Of a stretch of 64,000 nt of DNA, positions 1 to 8,179 are shown in pieces. Below the pieces are notes generated by a model. That model ran no database searches. It was not told the DNA's origin and saw only the letters and a program-made list of their open reading frames with translations. The number at the start of each line of letters is the position of its first letter. Within the stretch, counting starts at the first letter, position 1. The DNA lies in NCBI GenBank assembly GCA_017395245.1, contig JAFPVR010000002.1, positions 27,728 to 91,727 on the forward strand. Reading direction: 5' to 3'. The DNA is from Bacteroidales bacterium. Its GTDB lineage: Bacteria; Bacteroidota; Bacteroidia; Bacteroidales; WCHB1-69. Made by a program: the position numbers and the translations under genes.

Positions 1-652
1 TAGCGAGGGTGCAGAGCACCATGAAGCCCCGGGTGATGCGCTCGCCATCCACTGTCACTTTGATACGGTTGTAACGGCTTGTGAGAATGGCGTTCACCAC
101 GCCCCGTGTGTAGGCCTCGTGTGCCGACTTCCCTTTGGCGACGAGTTCGTTGGCCCGTGACGCTACTTTTGAGTTGAAACCGATATTACACACATTCAGG
201 CAGTAACTGTCGTTCACCTTGATGATATCCACGGGAGTTACGCATCCCGCCAACATCTCCTTTACACTGAAGAAGTTGCGGCCTGGAAAGTTGATTAAAA
301 TATCTTTCGTGGTGCCACCGATGTAAAGAATGGCCATGGTGAATTTTGAATTTTGTTTCTTGGATCCAGAATTGAAGGCGGTAGCCTTTTGAGAACACGA
401 TGCCAGAGATTCTGAATATCCCACCAAACCCGTGGCCACCTCGTTGATGATGCCGTTGCCGCCACAGGCCACGAAACAGACCTCCTCCTCGGGATGCAGG
501 TCGCAGTAGAGCCGCACGAAACGCGTTGCGTCGCCCTCGCCCAAGGTGGTGTAAACCTCGTATGGGTGCGGAATCTCCTTCAACTGGTCGTGGAGCTCCT
601 GATATTGCGGCACTTTGTCGGCTCGCCCATTGGTGATGTATATGTACTTCAT
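1..652 (-). CDS. Diacylglycerol kinase-like protein, partial
   Basis: This gene runs off the left edge, so only its first 217 codons are present. It starts at an ATG (MKYIYITNG). The frame matches the N-terminal half of the DAGK/YegS lipid-kinase fold, with the nucleotide-loop region read as GGNGIINEV instead of the usual GGDGT-NE, and the second glycine loop as YIGGTTKD instead of P-GSGND. Between these loops lie about 25 extra residues (SESLASCSQKATAF onward) whose DNA resembles an AT-rich repeat found elsewhere in the window. It is the last gene before the edge, downstream of the partner-switching genes on the same strand. Family membership is likely. Catalytic activity is doubtful because both nucleotide loops are altered. 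Confidence 0.72.
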   Translation of the reverse strand, partial: MKYIYITNGRADKVPQYQELHDQLKEIPHPYEVYTTLGEGDATRFVRLYCDLHPEEEVCFVACGGNGIINEVATGLVGYSESLASCSQKATAFNSGSKKQNSKFTMAILYIGGTTKDILINFPGRNFFSVKEMLAGCVTPVDIIKVNDSYCLNVCNIGFNSKVASRANELVAKGKSAHEAYTRGVVNAILTSRYNRIKVTVDGERITRGFMVLCTLA

Positions 653-660
653 AAGAATGG

Positions 661-799
661 TTATTGGTTATGGGTTATGGGTTATGGGTTATGGGTTATT
701 GGTTATTGGTTATTGAGGGCTGACGCATCACGTTGTCTGCTTCGACTTTGTAACGTTTTTACCCATAACATATAACCTATAACCCATAACCCATAACCC
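661..799. repeat. Inverted pair of 7-bp tandem repeats (GGTTATG)
   Basis: Positions 661-711 hold about seven copies of GGTTATG or GGTTATT. Positions 761-799 hold the reverse complement (CCATAAC units). The two arms could pair as a long imperfect hairpin around a 50-base centre, between the STAS gene and the lipid-kinase-like gene. No coding potential is visible. It might act as a terminator or processing site, but that is a guess. Confidence 0.8.
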
Positions 800-1102
800 T
801 TATATTATGGTGATGATGTTCGAGAAGCCGGTGATGTCGAATACTTCCTTCACCTGCGGGTTCATGTTGCGCAGCACCATTTTGCCGCCATGCTTCATGA
901 CGCTCTTCTGTAACATGAGAAAGGTACGCAACCCCTGTGACGAGGTGTAGCTCAGCGCCGAGCAGTCGATGTCGATGTCGGGATTCTCATCCTCCATCAG
1001 CTCGTTGGCCGCCTCCTGGAACTGGTTCACAGTAGTGGTGTCGATGCGCCCGTCAATCACCACAAAGGTTTTATTATCCTCTTTGTTTATCTTTATATCC
1101 AT
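800..1102 (-). CDS. STAS-domain anti-anti-sigma factor (RsbV/SpoIIAA-like)
   Basis: This 100-residue protein is a single STAS domain. The segment DCSALSYTSSQGLR (residues 46-59) contains the conserved serine pair before GLR where SpoIIAA/RsbV proteins are phosphorylated. Such proteins bind an RsbW-type kinase when unphosphorylated and release its target. The kinase (1145-1552) and phosphatase (1682-2797) lie immediately upstream on the same strand, so all three switch components are present. Family assignment is firm. The final regulated target is unknown, since Bacteroidota lack a recognised SigB. Confidence 0.93.
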   Translation of the reverse strand: MDIKINKEDNKTFVVIDGRIDTTTVNQFQEAANELMEDENPDIDIDCSALSYTSSQGLRTFLMLQKSVMKHGGKMVLRNMNPQVKEVFDITGFSNIITII

Positions 1103-1144
1103 AATTGATCTTCTAAATAACTATTGCCTAATGCCTAATGCCTG

Positions 1145-1552
1145 TTAACTGTTAACTTTCTTCGTCATGGTGAGCACATTGTTGCCGTCTTCGTAGCGGT
1201 ATTCAATGCTGTCCATCATCTTCTTGCAGAGGAAGATACCGAGACCGCCCACTTCGCGCTCTTCGGCACTCTGGTTCACGTCGGGGTCTTCTTTTTCAAG
1301 GGGATTGAAAGGAGTTCCGGCGTCGCGGAGCTCAATGGAGAGCAACAGCGCGTCCTGGTTGAAATGGATGTCTGCCTCTAACCAGCCGATGCCGCCGTCA
1401 TAAGCGTATCTCACCACGTTTTCGACGGCCTCTTCAATGGAGAGGCGGAGTTTGAATTGCAGCTCATCGTCGTCCGGAATGTCGGGTGACGACATAAGAT
1501 ACTCTATGATTTCGCTGCTCTTGTCTTTGATGGGGTTGAAACGTTTTTTCAT
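1145..1552 (-). CDS. Anti-sigma factor serine kinase (RsbW-like HATPase)
   Basis: The 135-residue protein is a GHKL ATPase domain of the RsbW/SpoIIAB type. The N-box is EEAVENVVRYAYDGG (Asn 45), the G1 box is DAGTPFNP (residues 77-84) and the G2 box is GGLGIFL (residues 102-108). Proteins of this family bind a sigma factor or other client and phosphorylate a STAS partner. It sits between the STAS gene and the phosphatase gene and is probably cotranscribed with them. Its client cannot be identified here. Confidence 0.92.
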   Translation of the reverse strand: MKKRFNPIKDKSSEIIEYLMSSPDIPDDDELQFKLRLSIEEAVENVVRYAYDGGIGWLEADIHFNQDALLLSIELRDAGTPFNPLEKEDPDVNQSAEEREVGGLGIFLCKKMMDSIEYRYEDGNNVLTMTKKVNS

Positions 1553-1558
1553 ATTTGA

Positions 1559-1680
1559 ACTTCGTGTTAATTACTTCGTGTTAATTACTTCGTGTTAATT
1601 ACTTCGTGTTAATTACTTCGTGTTAATTACTTCGTGTTAATTACTTCGTGTTAATTACTTCGTGTTGGTTACTTCGTGTT
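1559..1680. repeat. 14-bp tandem repeat, 8.7 copies
   Basis: The unit ACTTCGTGTTAATT repeats head to tail seven times without a mismatch. An eighth copy changes to ACTTCGTGTTGGTT and a ninth is partial. It fills the whole gap between the RsbW-like gene and the phosphatase gene and stops one base before the phosphatase stop codon. Copy number is likely to vary between strains because the copies are identical. It may change spacing or RNA structure in the operon. Confidence 0.97.
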
Positions 1681-1681
1681 G

Positions 1682-2797
1682 TTAAACGGTCAGGCTAATG
1701 ATGGTGATGTCATCGTTTTGCGGGTTGCCGTTGGCGAAAGCCAGCACTGAGCGGTAAATCTGATCCACGGCGGTTTTGTTGTCCATGTCGAGGCCCATTT
1801 TGCCGACTTCCTGCAGCAGACGCTCGTTGCCATACTGCTCCATCGCGGCATTTTCGGCCTCGGTGACGCCGTCGGTATAGGCTATGAGACGGGTGCCGGG
1901 TTTTAGGTCTATGCTCTCGGTTTCGTAAGGGAAGTTCTCGAAGAGACCCACTGCGAGGTTGCTCTTGGCTTTGAGAAAGTAGGGCTTGCCGTCGGGTGGC
2001 GCAATGACCAGTGGGTTGTGTCCGGCATTGCAGAAATCCATCCGAAGCGTTTTCAGGTCGATGCGGGCGATGAAAAGGGTGACGAACATGTCGCTGCTGT
2101 TGCCGTCGGCCACGCCGTTGTTGATTTTCCCAATCGACTCGTGCAACGGCAGGCCCAGACCCGCCATGAAATGCAGCGTGGCCCTCGTGATAGCCATCAT
2201 GATGGAGGCAGGAACGCCTTTGCCGCTCACATCGCCGACAGCGAAGTGGAGGCAGTCGCCCTTGAGGATGAAGTCGTAGAGGTCGCCGCCCACCTCGCGG
2301 GCAGGGGAGACCATGGCATGGAGATGCGGCGGGAATTCGGTACTCAGCATACCCGACTGGATCTTGCGTGCCACGTTCAGCTCCGACTCCATGCGCTCGT
2401 TTTCGTTCTTAGTGGTCTTCAACTGGTCGATGTAGTCGGTGATGGAGTTCTGCATGTAGAAGAAACTGTCGTGCAGACGCCGCATCTCGTCCTGGCTTTT
2501 GATTTCCGGCAACTTGGCCTTGAAGTTGCCCTTGGCCATGTTGAGGGCGGATACCGAAAGCTCGGTGATGGGACGTGTCATCCGGCGTATCTCGCGACGA
2601 CAGACGAAGAAAATAAAAATCAGTCCGACAACGATTAAGACGAGCAAAGAGAGGAGAACGACACTCTCTGAAACGGACTTTCCAACGACGAACTGTTGGT
2701 AACCCCACCCTGACACCAAAAAGGTGAGAAGGAATATGATGGAGACAACCCTGATGATTCTCCAAGTCAGCCTGCTTGAAAAAGATCTGTTATTCAT
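1682..2797 (-). CDS. Membrane PP2C phosphatase, HAMP-SpoIIE (RsbU-like)
   Basis: This 371-residue protein has two N-terminal membrane segments (about residues 13-33 and 43-65) with only a very short outside loop. A HAMP linker (about 66-118) follows, then a SpoIIE-type PP2C phosphatase domain (about 165-371). The metal-binding motifs REVGGDLYDF and GDVSGKGVPASIMM are intact, as is the late AYTDGVTEA motif. It should dephosphorylate the neighbouring STAS protein and so set the switch. The short loop argues against a large external ligand; membrane state or an associated protein may be sensed. A Bacteroidota-type promoter lies about 100 bases upstream. Confidence 0.94.
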   Translation of the reverse strand: MNNRSFSSRLTWRIIRVVSIIFLLTFLVSGWGYQQFVVGKSVSESVVLLSLLVLIVVGLIFIFFVCRREIRRMTRPITELSVSALNMAKGNFKAKLPEIKSQDEMRRLHDSFFYMQNSITDYIDQLKTTKNENERMESELNVARKIQSGMLSTEFPPHLHAMVSPAREVGGDLYDFILKGDCLHFAVGDVSGKGVPASIMMAITRATLHFMAGLGLPLHESIGKINNGVADGNSSDMFVTLFIARIDLKTLRMDFCNAGHNPLVIAPPDGKPYFLKAKSNLAVGLFENFPYETESIDLKPGTRLIAYTDGVTEAENAAMEQYGNERLLQEVGKMGLDMDNKTAVDQIYRSVLAFANGNPQNDDITIISLTV

Positions 2798-2897
2798 TGC
2801 CCGATGAATTTAATGATGAGTCCATGGTCAATGTGACGTTAAATTGATAGTTCTTGTTCATAAGGGTACCTGCTTTTACTATGAATTTTTAGACGCT

Positions 2898-2906
2898 GCA
2901 AATATA
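2898..2906 (-). promoter_or_regulatory. Bacteroidota -7 promoter element for the switch operon
   Basis: On the minus strand the sequence reads TATATTTGC, a perfect match to the TA-nn-TTTGC element of Bacteroidota housekeeping promoters. Transcription would start about seven bases downstream, giving a leader of roughly 95 bases before the phosphatase ATG at 2797. Confidence 0.65.
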
Positions 2907-3127
2907 CACAAATTTCGAATATATGCCGACATCGAATAAATCATCACATACGACGGTTGCGCGCTGCCGTTTGGTAGTCCGGCGGTGCCCAATAATTCGC
3001 CGTCCTCCACGGTGTGCCCTTCGCATGTCGCATTGCAATCAGGAAGACTGGTGTAAGTTGCCATGTTGAAAACGGTTCGCTTGTAAGAAAGAAGGAAAAA
3101 TACGGGTTGCGGTAAACAAAAAAATGT

Positions 3128-3136
3128 TAGTTTTGC
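3128..3136 (+). promoter_or_regulatory. Possible -7 promoter element for the glycine-lipid operon
   Basis: The plus strand reads TAGTTTTGC, matching TA-nn-TTTGC. The predicted start lies near 3143, just before a double-hairpin structure, leaving about 130 bases of leader before the acyltransferase ATG at 3275. Confidence 0.45.
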
Positions 3137-3144
3137 GGCGGCTT

Positions 3145-3198
3145 AGGAGTTGCGGCATTCCTGCCGCGAAAAGAATCGCCAGGAATGGCGATTCTCCT
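3145..3198. repeat. REP-like double hairpin
   Basis: An outer stem AGGAG/CTCCT encloses two perfect hairpins: GCGGCA-TTCC-TGCCGC and AATCGCCA-GGAA-TGGCGATT. The two loop sequences, TTCC and GGAA, are complementary to each other. A partial relative (GCGGCA-AGAA-TGCCGC followed by CTGCTCCTAAA) lies at about 22546-22573. It resembles a mobile palindromic repeat and would fall in the leader of the downstream operon. Confidence 0.7.
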
Positions 3199-3274
3199 AC
3201 AAACTGTTTAATAACAGTCGTTGTATAAAAGAATCATTGCGGAACATGAAGAATGTCCGTGATAATACTGAAAA

Positions 3275-4138
3275 ATGGACACAATAAAGGATTATTCGTC
3301 ATTTGGACCGGCATATCGTAACTTCAAGGTCAGGGAAGAGGCTTATGTTCCTGAACCGGTGGAGGAATTCTCGGGGGACAATCCGTTCACGAGGATGGCT
3401 CCGATACGCGGGGAACTCAAGGACATCAAATTTGACGGGACGTATCCCTATCTTGACAAATCCCTGAAATTCAGAATAGGGCATTTCCTCGTCTATCTTA
3501 TCCTCTGGATTGTCGCTTTCCCTGTGAACCGAATCCGTTATGGTCTTAAGATTGTAGGTCGTGAGAAAATCCGCCGGAACCGTGCGCTTTTCGCCAACGG
3601 GATGATGACTGTCTGCAACCACGTCCACCGATGGGACATGATTTGCGTGCTGCAGGCGATGCGCTACCACAAGGCCTGGATTCCCATGTACGCCGAGCCG
3701 TTTCGGGGCAAGGACGGGGTTTGGATGAAAACCATCGGCGGCATCGCCATTCCGGAAGAACGCAGCGGCCTTCGGGAATTTGACAAGGCCTTGGAAGAGC
3801 TTCACAGGGAGAAGCAGTGGATTCACATCTTCCCGGAGAGCTGTAGCTGGAAATTCTATGCCCCGCTCCGGCCTTTCAAAATAGGCACGTTCAACATGGC
3901 CTATCGGTATGCGCTTCCGATCGTACCCCTGATGATCACCTTCCGGCCCCGCATTGGATGGCGCAGACTCTTCTGCAAGGGGGAACCGTTGCTCACCATC
4001 CACGTGGGCGACCCGATAGTGCCGAACCTCGACCGTCCCCGTAAAGAAGAGACGGCACGTATGCGCGATTTGGCCCACAAGACCATGCTCGACATGGCAG
4101 GTATCGTTTCCAACCCATGGCCGTCCAGTATTGATTGA
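3275..4138 (+). CDS. glsA: Lysophospholipid-type O-acyltransferase, probable glycine-lipid GlsA
   Basis: This 287-residue protein is a PlsC-family acyltransferase. It has one hydrophobic segment (about residues 68-85), the catalytic H-x4-D motif in NHVHRWD (His 116, Asp 121) and the substrate-binding FPES motif near residue 186. The next gene overlaps or abuts it and encodes a GNAT-type N-acyltransferase. This pairing matches the glycine-lipid (Gls) operon of Bacteroides, where the N-acyltransferase makes N-acyl-glycine and the PlsC-like enzyme adds the second acyl chain. Gene order here is O-acyltransferase first. An ornithine-lipid (Ols) role is the main alternative. Confidence 0.83.
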   Translation: MDTIKDYSSFGPAYRNFKVREEAYVPEPVEEFSGDNPFTRMAPIRGELKDIKFDGTYPYLDKSLKFRIGHFLVYLILWIVAFPVNRIRYGLKIVGREKIRRNRALFANGMMTVCNHVHRWDMICVLQAMRYHKAWIPMYAEPFRGKDGVWMKTIGGIAIPEERSGLREFDKALEELHREKQWIHIFPESCSWKFYAPLRPFKIGTFNMAYRYALPIVPLMITFRPRIGWRRLFCKGEPLLTIHVGDPIVPNLDRPRKEETARMRDLAHKTMLDMAGIVSNPWPSSID

Positions 4139-4151
4139 AATTTCCAACATT

Positions 4152-5216
4152 ATGAATGCAATAATAGATCCCGTACCGGTAGAACTGATTAAGTCGGAAC
4201 TTTCTAAATCCAAGAAGCTCGAAGACACCAACAAAGGGCACAATGAGCTTTACATCGTCACGTGGCAGGATTCTCCCAATGTGGTCACGGAAATCGGCAG
4301 GTTGCGTGAGTTGGCTTTCAGGGAGGCCGGCGGTTCCACGGGCAATGCGTTGGATCTGGACGAGTATGACAAGATGGAGAAACCGTACAAGCAGCTGATT
4401 GTCTGGGATCCCGAGAATGAGGCCATTATCGGCGGATACCGTTTCCTCTTCGGATCGGATGCGACCTTTGACGAGGACGGTCAGCCGGTGCTGGCCAGCT
4501 CCCATCAGTTCCGCTTCTCCCAGAAGTTCATTAAGGAGTATCTGCCGCACGTCATCGAGCTCGGACGCAATTTCGTGGTACCGGAATATCAGAGTTCCAA
4601 GGGTGGCGCGAAGTCCATATTTGCCTTTGACAACTTGTGGGACGGTTTGGTGGCCATCATCATGAAGAATCCCGACTTGCTCTACTTTTTCGGAAAAATC
4701 ACTCTGTATCCTTCCTACGACTATATCACCAAAGATCTGATTTACCATTTCTTATGGAAACATTTCGGGGATAAGGACGAGCTCATCCGCCCGTGGGACG
4801 ACCAGGCGGTCATGCCCGCTTCCGATCCCGGACTGATGGATTTGGTGTTGAACAAGGATGACCAGCTGGAAGATTACAAATTGCTTAAGGGAGCAGCCAG
4901 AATGCGGAATGTGAATGTGCCACCCAATGTGACGGCGTATATCTCCATCACTTCTGAAATGCTCATGTTCGGAACGGCAGTGAACCGCTTGATGCAGAAT
5001 ATCGAGGACACAGGCGTGCTCATCCCGTTCGACGCCATCTACCATGAGAAGAAGCGGCGGCATATCGGGGCGTATCTCCGTTTTGCCCGTTCGGAAAGGC
5101 GCAAGAAAGAGAATCCCAGCAGTCCGGAGATGGAGGAAGAGATGATCGAGGAGTGGCTGGTCAAGCGAAGCCGCAAGGTGAGGCGCCTGCTCAAGAAAAT
5201 CGGTCGGAACATATAG
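4152..5216 (+). CDS. glsB: GNAT-type N-acyltransferase, probable glycine-lipid GlsB
   Basis: The N-terminal two thirds is a GNAT-like fold of the OlsB/GlsB type, with ELYIVTWQDSP, RLRELAFREAGGSTG and IIGGYRFLFG as typical segments. It should transfer an acyl chain from acyl-ACP to the amino group of glycine (or ornithine), the first step of aminolipid synthesis. I place the start at the ATG at 4152. A TTG at 4131 in the same frame would overlap the upstream stop by eight bases and is also possible. The C-terminal 40 residues are strongly basic (KRSRKVRRLLKKIGRNI), consistent with membrane-surface binding. The preceding gene supplies the O-acylation step. Confidence 0.83.
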   Translation: MNAIIDPVPVELIKSELSKSKKLEDTNKGHNELYIVTWQDSPNVVTEIGRLRELAFREAGGSTGNALDLDEYDKMEKPYKQLIVWDPENEAIIGGYRFLFGSDATFDEDGQPVLASSHQFRFSQKFIKEYLPHVIELGRNFVVPEYQSSKGGAKSIFAFDNLWDGLVAIIMKNPDLLYFFGKITLYPSYDYITKDLIYHFLWKHFGDKDELIRPWDDQAVMPASDPGLMDLVLNKDDQLEDYKLLKGAARMRNVNVPPNVTAYISITSEMLMFGTAVNRLMQNIEDTGVLIPFDAIYHEKKRRHIGAYLRFARSERRKKENPSSPEMEEEMIEEWLVKRSRKVRRLLKKIGRNI

Positions 5217-5251
5217 CGAAGCCTTGTAATGTTTTTGATAGTAAGCGTTTG

Positions 5252-5836
5252 ATGAGAATGAAAAATGTTGTTTTTGTGCTGATGGCCGGTTTGTGTATGG
5301 TCTTGCTGTTTTCTTGCCAAAGCGAGAGCCGGGCCATCCGCCGCATGTGTGAGAATGTTCATAAACAGTATCCGCAGGCCGACTTGCAGGATATTTACAA
5401 GACTTGTTACCAGGATTATTTCGGTTCCAAGCATTTAGTGACCGACACGGCCACCGCCCGGTATTATATAGAGAAGGAGCTTGCGGAATGCCGCGACATG
5501 GACCTGAGCGCCATGCCCCGGCGGGAGCCCACGGGATTCCGTCATCGCTTCACGCGTGTCAATTTGGCATGTGTTATTGATGGAGAACTTACTGAAGAAC
5601 AGCTTCTTGAACTCTTTATGGAGGCGGCGGGAACGGACAATGCCTTCAGTGACAACTGGGCCGACGAGTGGCAACGCATCGAACAGATTGCCCTGCAAGT
5701 CAACCCTTCCTGGGCCGACGCAACGTTGCAGGCCAATCTTCAGGAGTCGGCAAAGAACAACCAAGCTGTCGTGCATAGCAAGGCGTTCCGGGAAGCCTAC
5801 ACCCCTCATTATCGCATTGTCCGGAATAAGAAATAA
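5252..5836 (+). CDS. Lipoprotein of unknown function
   Basis: The start is at ATG 5252 (MRMKNVVFVL) or two codons later. Either gives a lipoprotein signal peptide ending in LLFSC, with the lipobox cysteine about 22 residues in. The mature part (about 170 residues) is hydrophilic, with the segments YQDYFGSKHLV and DNWADEWQRIEQ, and has no family I recognise. It follows the glycine-lipid genes by 35 bases and ends just before a perfect palindromic terminator, so it probably closes that operon. A role in envelope lipid handling is possible from context only. Confidence 0.78.
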   Translation: MRMKNVVFVLMAGLCMVLLFSCQSESRAIRRMCENVHKQYPQADLQDIYKTCYQDYFGSKHLVTDTATARYYIEKELAECRDMDLSAMPRREPTGFRHRFTRVNLACVIDGELTEEQLLELFMEAAGTDNAFSDNWADEWQRIEQIALQVNPSWADATLQANLQESAKNNQAVVHSKAFREAYTPHYRIVRNKK

Positions 5837-5842
5837 ACGGGT

Positions 5843-5874
5843 TTGTAGAGACGCAAAATTTTGCGTCTCTACAA
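5843..5874. terminator. 32-bp perfect palindrome, bidirectional terminator
   Basis: The sequence TTGTAGAGACGCAAAA is followed directly by its exact reverse complement. It lies between the convergent lipoprotein gene (stop 5836) and rnr (stop 5892). A third partial copy of the arm (TGTGTCTCTACA) follows at about 5885-5896. Convergent genes and symmetry make a shared terminator likely. Confidence 0.75.
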
Positions 5875-5891
5875 CGAGGTCTTTTGTGTCT

Positions 5892-8042
5892 CTACAGCAC
5901 TCTTTCGAAATCCATACGCCGTTTGAGGATGTCAACGGCCACCACGCGCACGCGCACGGGGTCGCCGAATCGCAGCGAATGGCCGTGGTGTAAGCCTACC
6001 AGCGTGTAGTTCTCCTCATCGATGTAGTAGAAGTCGTCGTCGAAAGCGCGCATTGGAATCATGCCTTCGCAGTGCGACTCCTTCAGCTCGGCATAGACGC
6101 CCCATTTGGAGATGCCTGATACCACCGCGTCGAACTCCTGCCCAATCTTGTCGGCCAGATACTCGGCCTGCTTGTACTTGATGGAGTTGCGCTCGGCCTC
6201 CATCGCCTGCCGCTCCATGTCGGAACAGTGCTTGCAGTAGTCCTCATATTGCTCCTTGTTCACCGACGGCTGATGGGTCAAGTAACGGTCTAACAATCTG
6301 TGTACCATTAAGTCCGGATAACGGCGGATGGGCGAGGTAAAGTGGGTGTAGTAGGGGAATGCGAGTCCGTAGTGCCCGATGTTGTCGGTAGTATAGACGG
6401 CGCGCGCCATGATGCGGATAGAGAGTTTGCTCAGCATGTCGTAGTCGGGCTTGCCCTTCTCGTTTTCCAACATCTTGTTCAGCGAGTTGCTAAAGGCTTT
6501 CGTGGAGGTGGTCTTCAGGTCGAAACCCAACTTTTTGACAAAATTCTTGAAGATACCGAGCTTCTCCTCTAACGGTTTGTCGTGCACACGATAAACGAAG
6601 ACGAACTCGGGTTGTGTAGAGTTGCGTCTTTTACCGACCTTCTCGGCCACGCGCTTGTTGGCCAGCAGCATGAACTCCTCGATGAGCCAGTTGGCCTCTT
6701 TCTGCTCCTTGAGATAGACGCCGATGGGCTTGCCATTCTCATCCAGTTTGAACTTCACTTCCTCGGTCTCAAAGCTGATGGCGTTGTTGTCGAAACGCTG
6801 CTTACGCATCACCTGCGCTAATTTGTGGAGCTGCAGGATGGCCTCGCTGAGGTCGCCCTCGCCGGTCTCGATGATTTGCTGCGCCTGCTCGTAGTCGAAA
6901 CGGCGGTTGGAGCGGATGACGGTGTGGCCGAACCACTCCTTGTGGACTTTCGCTTTGTCATCCAAATCGAAGACGGCACTGTAGCAGAGCTTGTCCTCGT
7001 CGGGGCGCAGCGAACAGAGGTTGTTGGAGAGGGCTTCGGGGAGCATCGGGATGGTGCGGTCCACGAGATAGACGGAAGTACCTCTGTTGTAGGCTTCTGC
7101 ATCGATACCGGTGCCGGGCTTGACGTAGTAGGAGACATCCGCGATGTGGATGCCCACGCGGTAGAGTCCGCTTTCGAGCACCTCGAAGGAGAGGGCGTCG
7201 TCGAAGTCCTTGGCGTCGGCTGGGTCGATGGTGAAGGTAGTGACATCGCGGAAATCCCTGCGGCGCAGAATCTCCTTTTCGGGAATCTCCGTCGGGATGG
7301 CCTCGGCCTCCTGCTCGACAGCTTTCGGGAAGGAGACCGGGAAGTCGCTTTCGGCAAGGATGGAGAGCATCTCTACATCGTTGCTTCCGGGTTTGCCCAG
7401 CACATTGATGACCTCGCCGATGGGGTTGCGGTGGCCGGTAGCCCAGTCGAGGATGCGTACTACCACCTTGTCGCCGGTTTTGGCCTTGCGTAGCTGTTTG
7501 CCGGGGATGATGACATCGCGGCGGAGGATGGTGTTGTCGGGCGCGAAGAAGGCGATGCCGTTGCGGATCTGGATACTGCCGACGAGCTGCCGCTTGCTTC
7601 GCTGCACGATTTCAACGACTTGTCCCTCAATGCGTTTACCCTTGCGGGCGGGGAAGAGGACGACCTTCACGAGGTCGCCGTTAAGGGCATTACCGAGGTT
7701 GCCGTCGGCCACGAAGATGTCGTCAATGGTCGATTCCTCGGCGGTGTCGTCTTGTTTGCCTTGCGGGATGACGAAGGCCATGCCGCTGCGTTTTTGTTCC
7801 ACGCGGCCGACGATGTAGTGCTTGCCGGTGGTCTTGGTGTCCTGGAACTTGCTGTTGAGCTTGTACTTGCCACGGCCGGCTTTCAGCACGACCTTCGCAT
7901 TGACGAGCTTTTCCAGCTCTTTCATGACTTCTGCGCGGCCTTTCTTGTCGAAGATTTTCATCTTGGCCGCGATCTGCTTGTGGTTCAGTTTCTCGGTGCT
8001 GTTCGAGAGCACCTCTATGATTTGTTTGTTCAGTTCGTTCAT
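5892..8042 (-). CDS. rnr: Ribonuclease R
   Basis: This 716-residue protein has the RNase R/RNB layout: an N-terminal winged-helix domain (about residues 1-65), cold-shock OB folds (about 75-230), the catalytic RNB domain with TIDPADAKDFDDAL (metal-binding aspartates), and a C-terminal S1 domain ending at residue 716. It degrades structured RNA processively from the 3' end using Mg2+. Length and motif set are normal. There is no long basic tail after S1. A Bacteroidota promoter lies about 40 bases upstream, so it is probably transcribed alone. Confidence 0.97.
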   Translation of the reverse strand: MNELNKQIIEVLSNSTEKLNHKQIAAKMKIFDKKGRAEVMKELEKLVNAKVVLKAGRGKYKLNSKFQDTKTTGKHYIVGRVEQKRSGMAFVIPQGKQDDTAEESTIDDIFVADGNLGNALNGDLVKVVLFPARKGKRIEGQVVEIVQRSKRQLVGSIQIRNGIAFFAPDNTILRRDVIIPGKQLRKAKTGDKVVVRILDWATGHRNPIGEVINVLGKPGSNDVEMLSILAESDFPVSFPKAVEQEAEAIPTEIPEKEILRRRDFRDVTTFTIDPADAKDFDDALSFEVLESGLYRVGIHIADVSYYVKPGTGIDAEAYNRGTSVYLVDRTIPMLPEALSNNLCSLRPDEDKLCYSAVFDLDDKAKVHKEWFGHTVIRSNRRFDYEQAQQIIETGEGDLSEAILQLHKLAQVMRKQRFDNNAISFETEEVKFKLDENGKPIGVYLKEQKEANWLIEEFMLLANKRVAEKVGKRRNSTQPEFVFVYRVHDKPLEEKLGIFKNFVKKLGFDLKTTSTKAFSNSLNKMLENEKGKPDYDMLSKLSIRIMARAVYTTDNIGHYGLAFPYYTHFTSPIRRYPDLMVHRLLDRYLTHQPSVNKEQYEDYCKHCSDMERQAMEAERNSIKYKQAEYLADKIGQEFDAVVSGISKWGVYAELKESHCEGMIPMRAFDDDFYYIDEENYTLVGLHHGHSLRFGDPVRVRVVAVDILKRRMDFERVL

Positions 8043-8083
8043 GTTTGGTTTAGGGTTAATAGGTTAATAGGTTAGGGTGTGGG

Positions 8084-8092
8084 GCAAAGATA
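8084..8092 (-). promoter_or_regulatory. Bacteroidota -7 promoter element for rnr
   Basis: The minus strand reads TATCTTTGC, matching TA-nn-TTTGC. The start would lie about 35 bases before the rnr ATG. Between them are AATAGGTT direct repeats (8056-8074). Confidence 0.65.
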
Positions 8093-8179
8093 CACTTTTT
8101 TTGAATAACTGCGTCAGAATTTTTGTAATTTGATTAGATACCATTGTTCTCATTTCAAAAGGAGTAAGAGTGTCCATTT

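Noticed and set aside
2018-2638. A 206-codon plus-strand frame opposite the phosphatase gene
   Set aside because: It lies wholly inside a well-supported PP2C gene and its translation has no recognisable domain.
2879-3064. A 61-codon minus-strand frame (MATYTSLPDCNATCEG)
   Set aside because: Its 3' third overlaps the -7 promoter element of the switch operon and it matches no family. It is more likely chance or a small relic than a gene.
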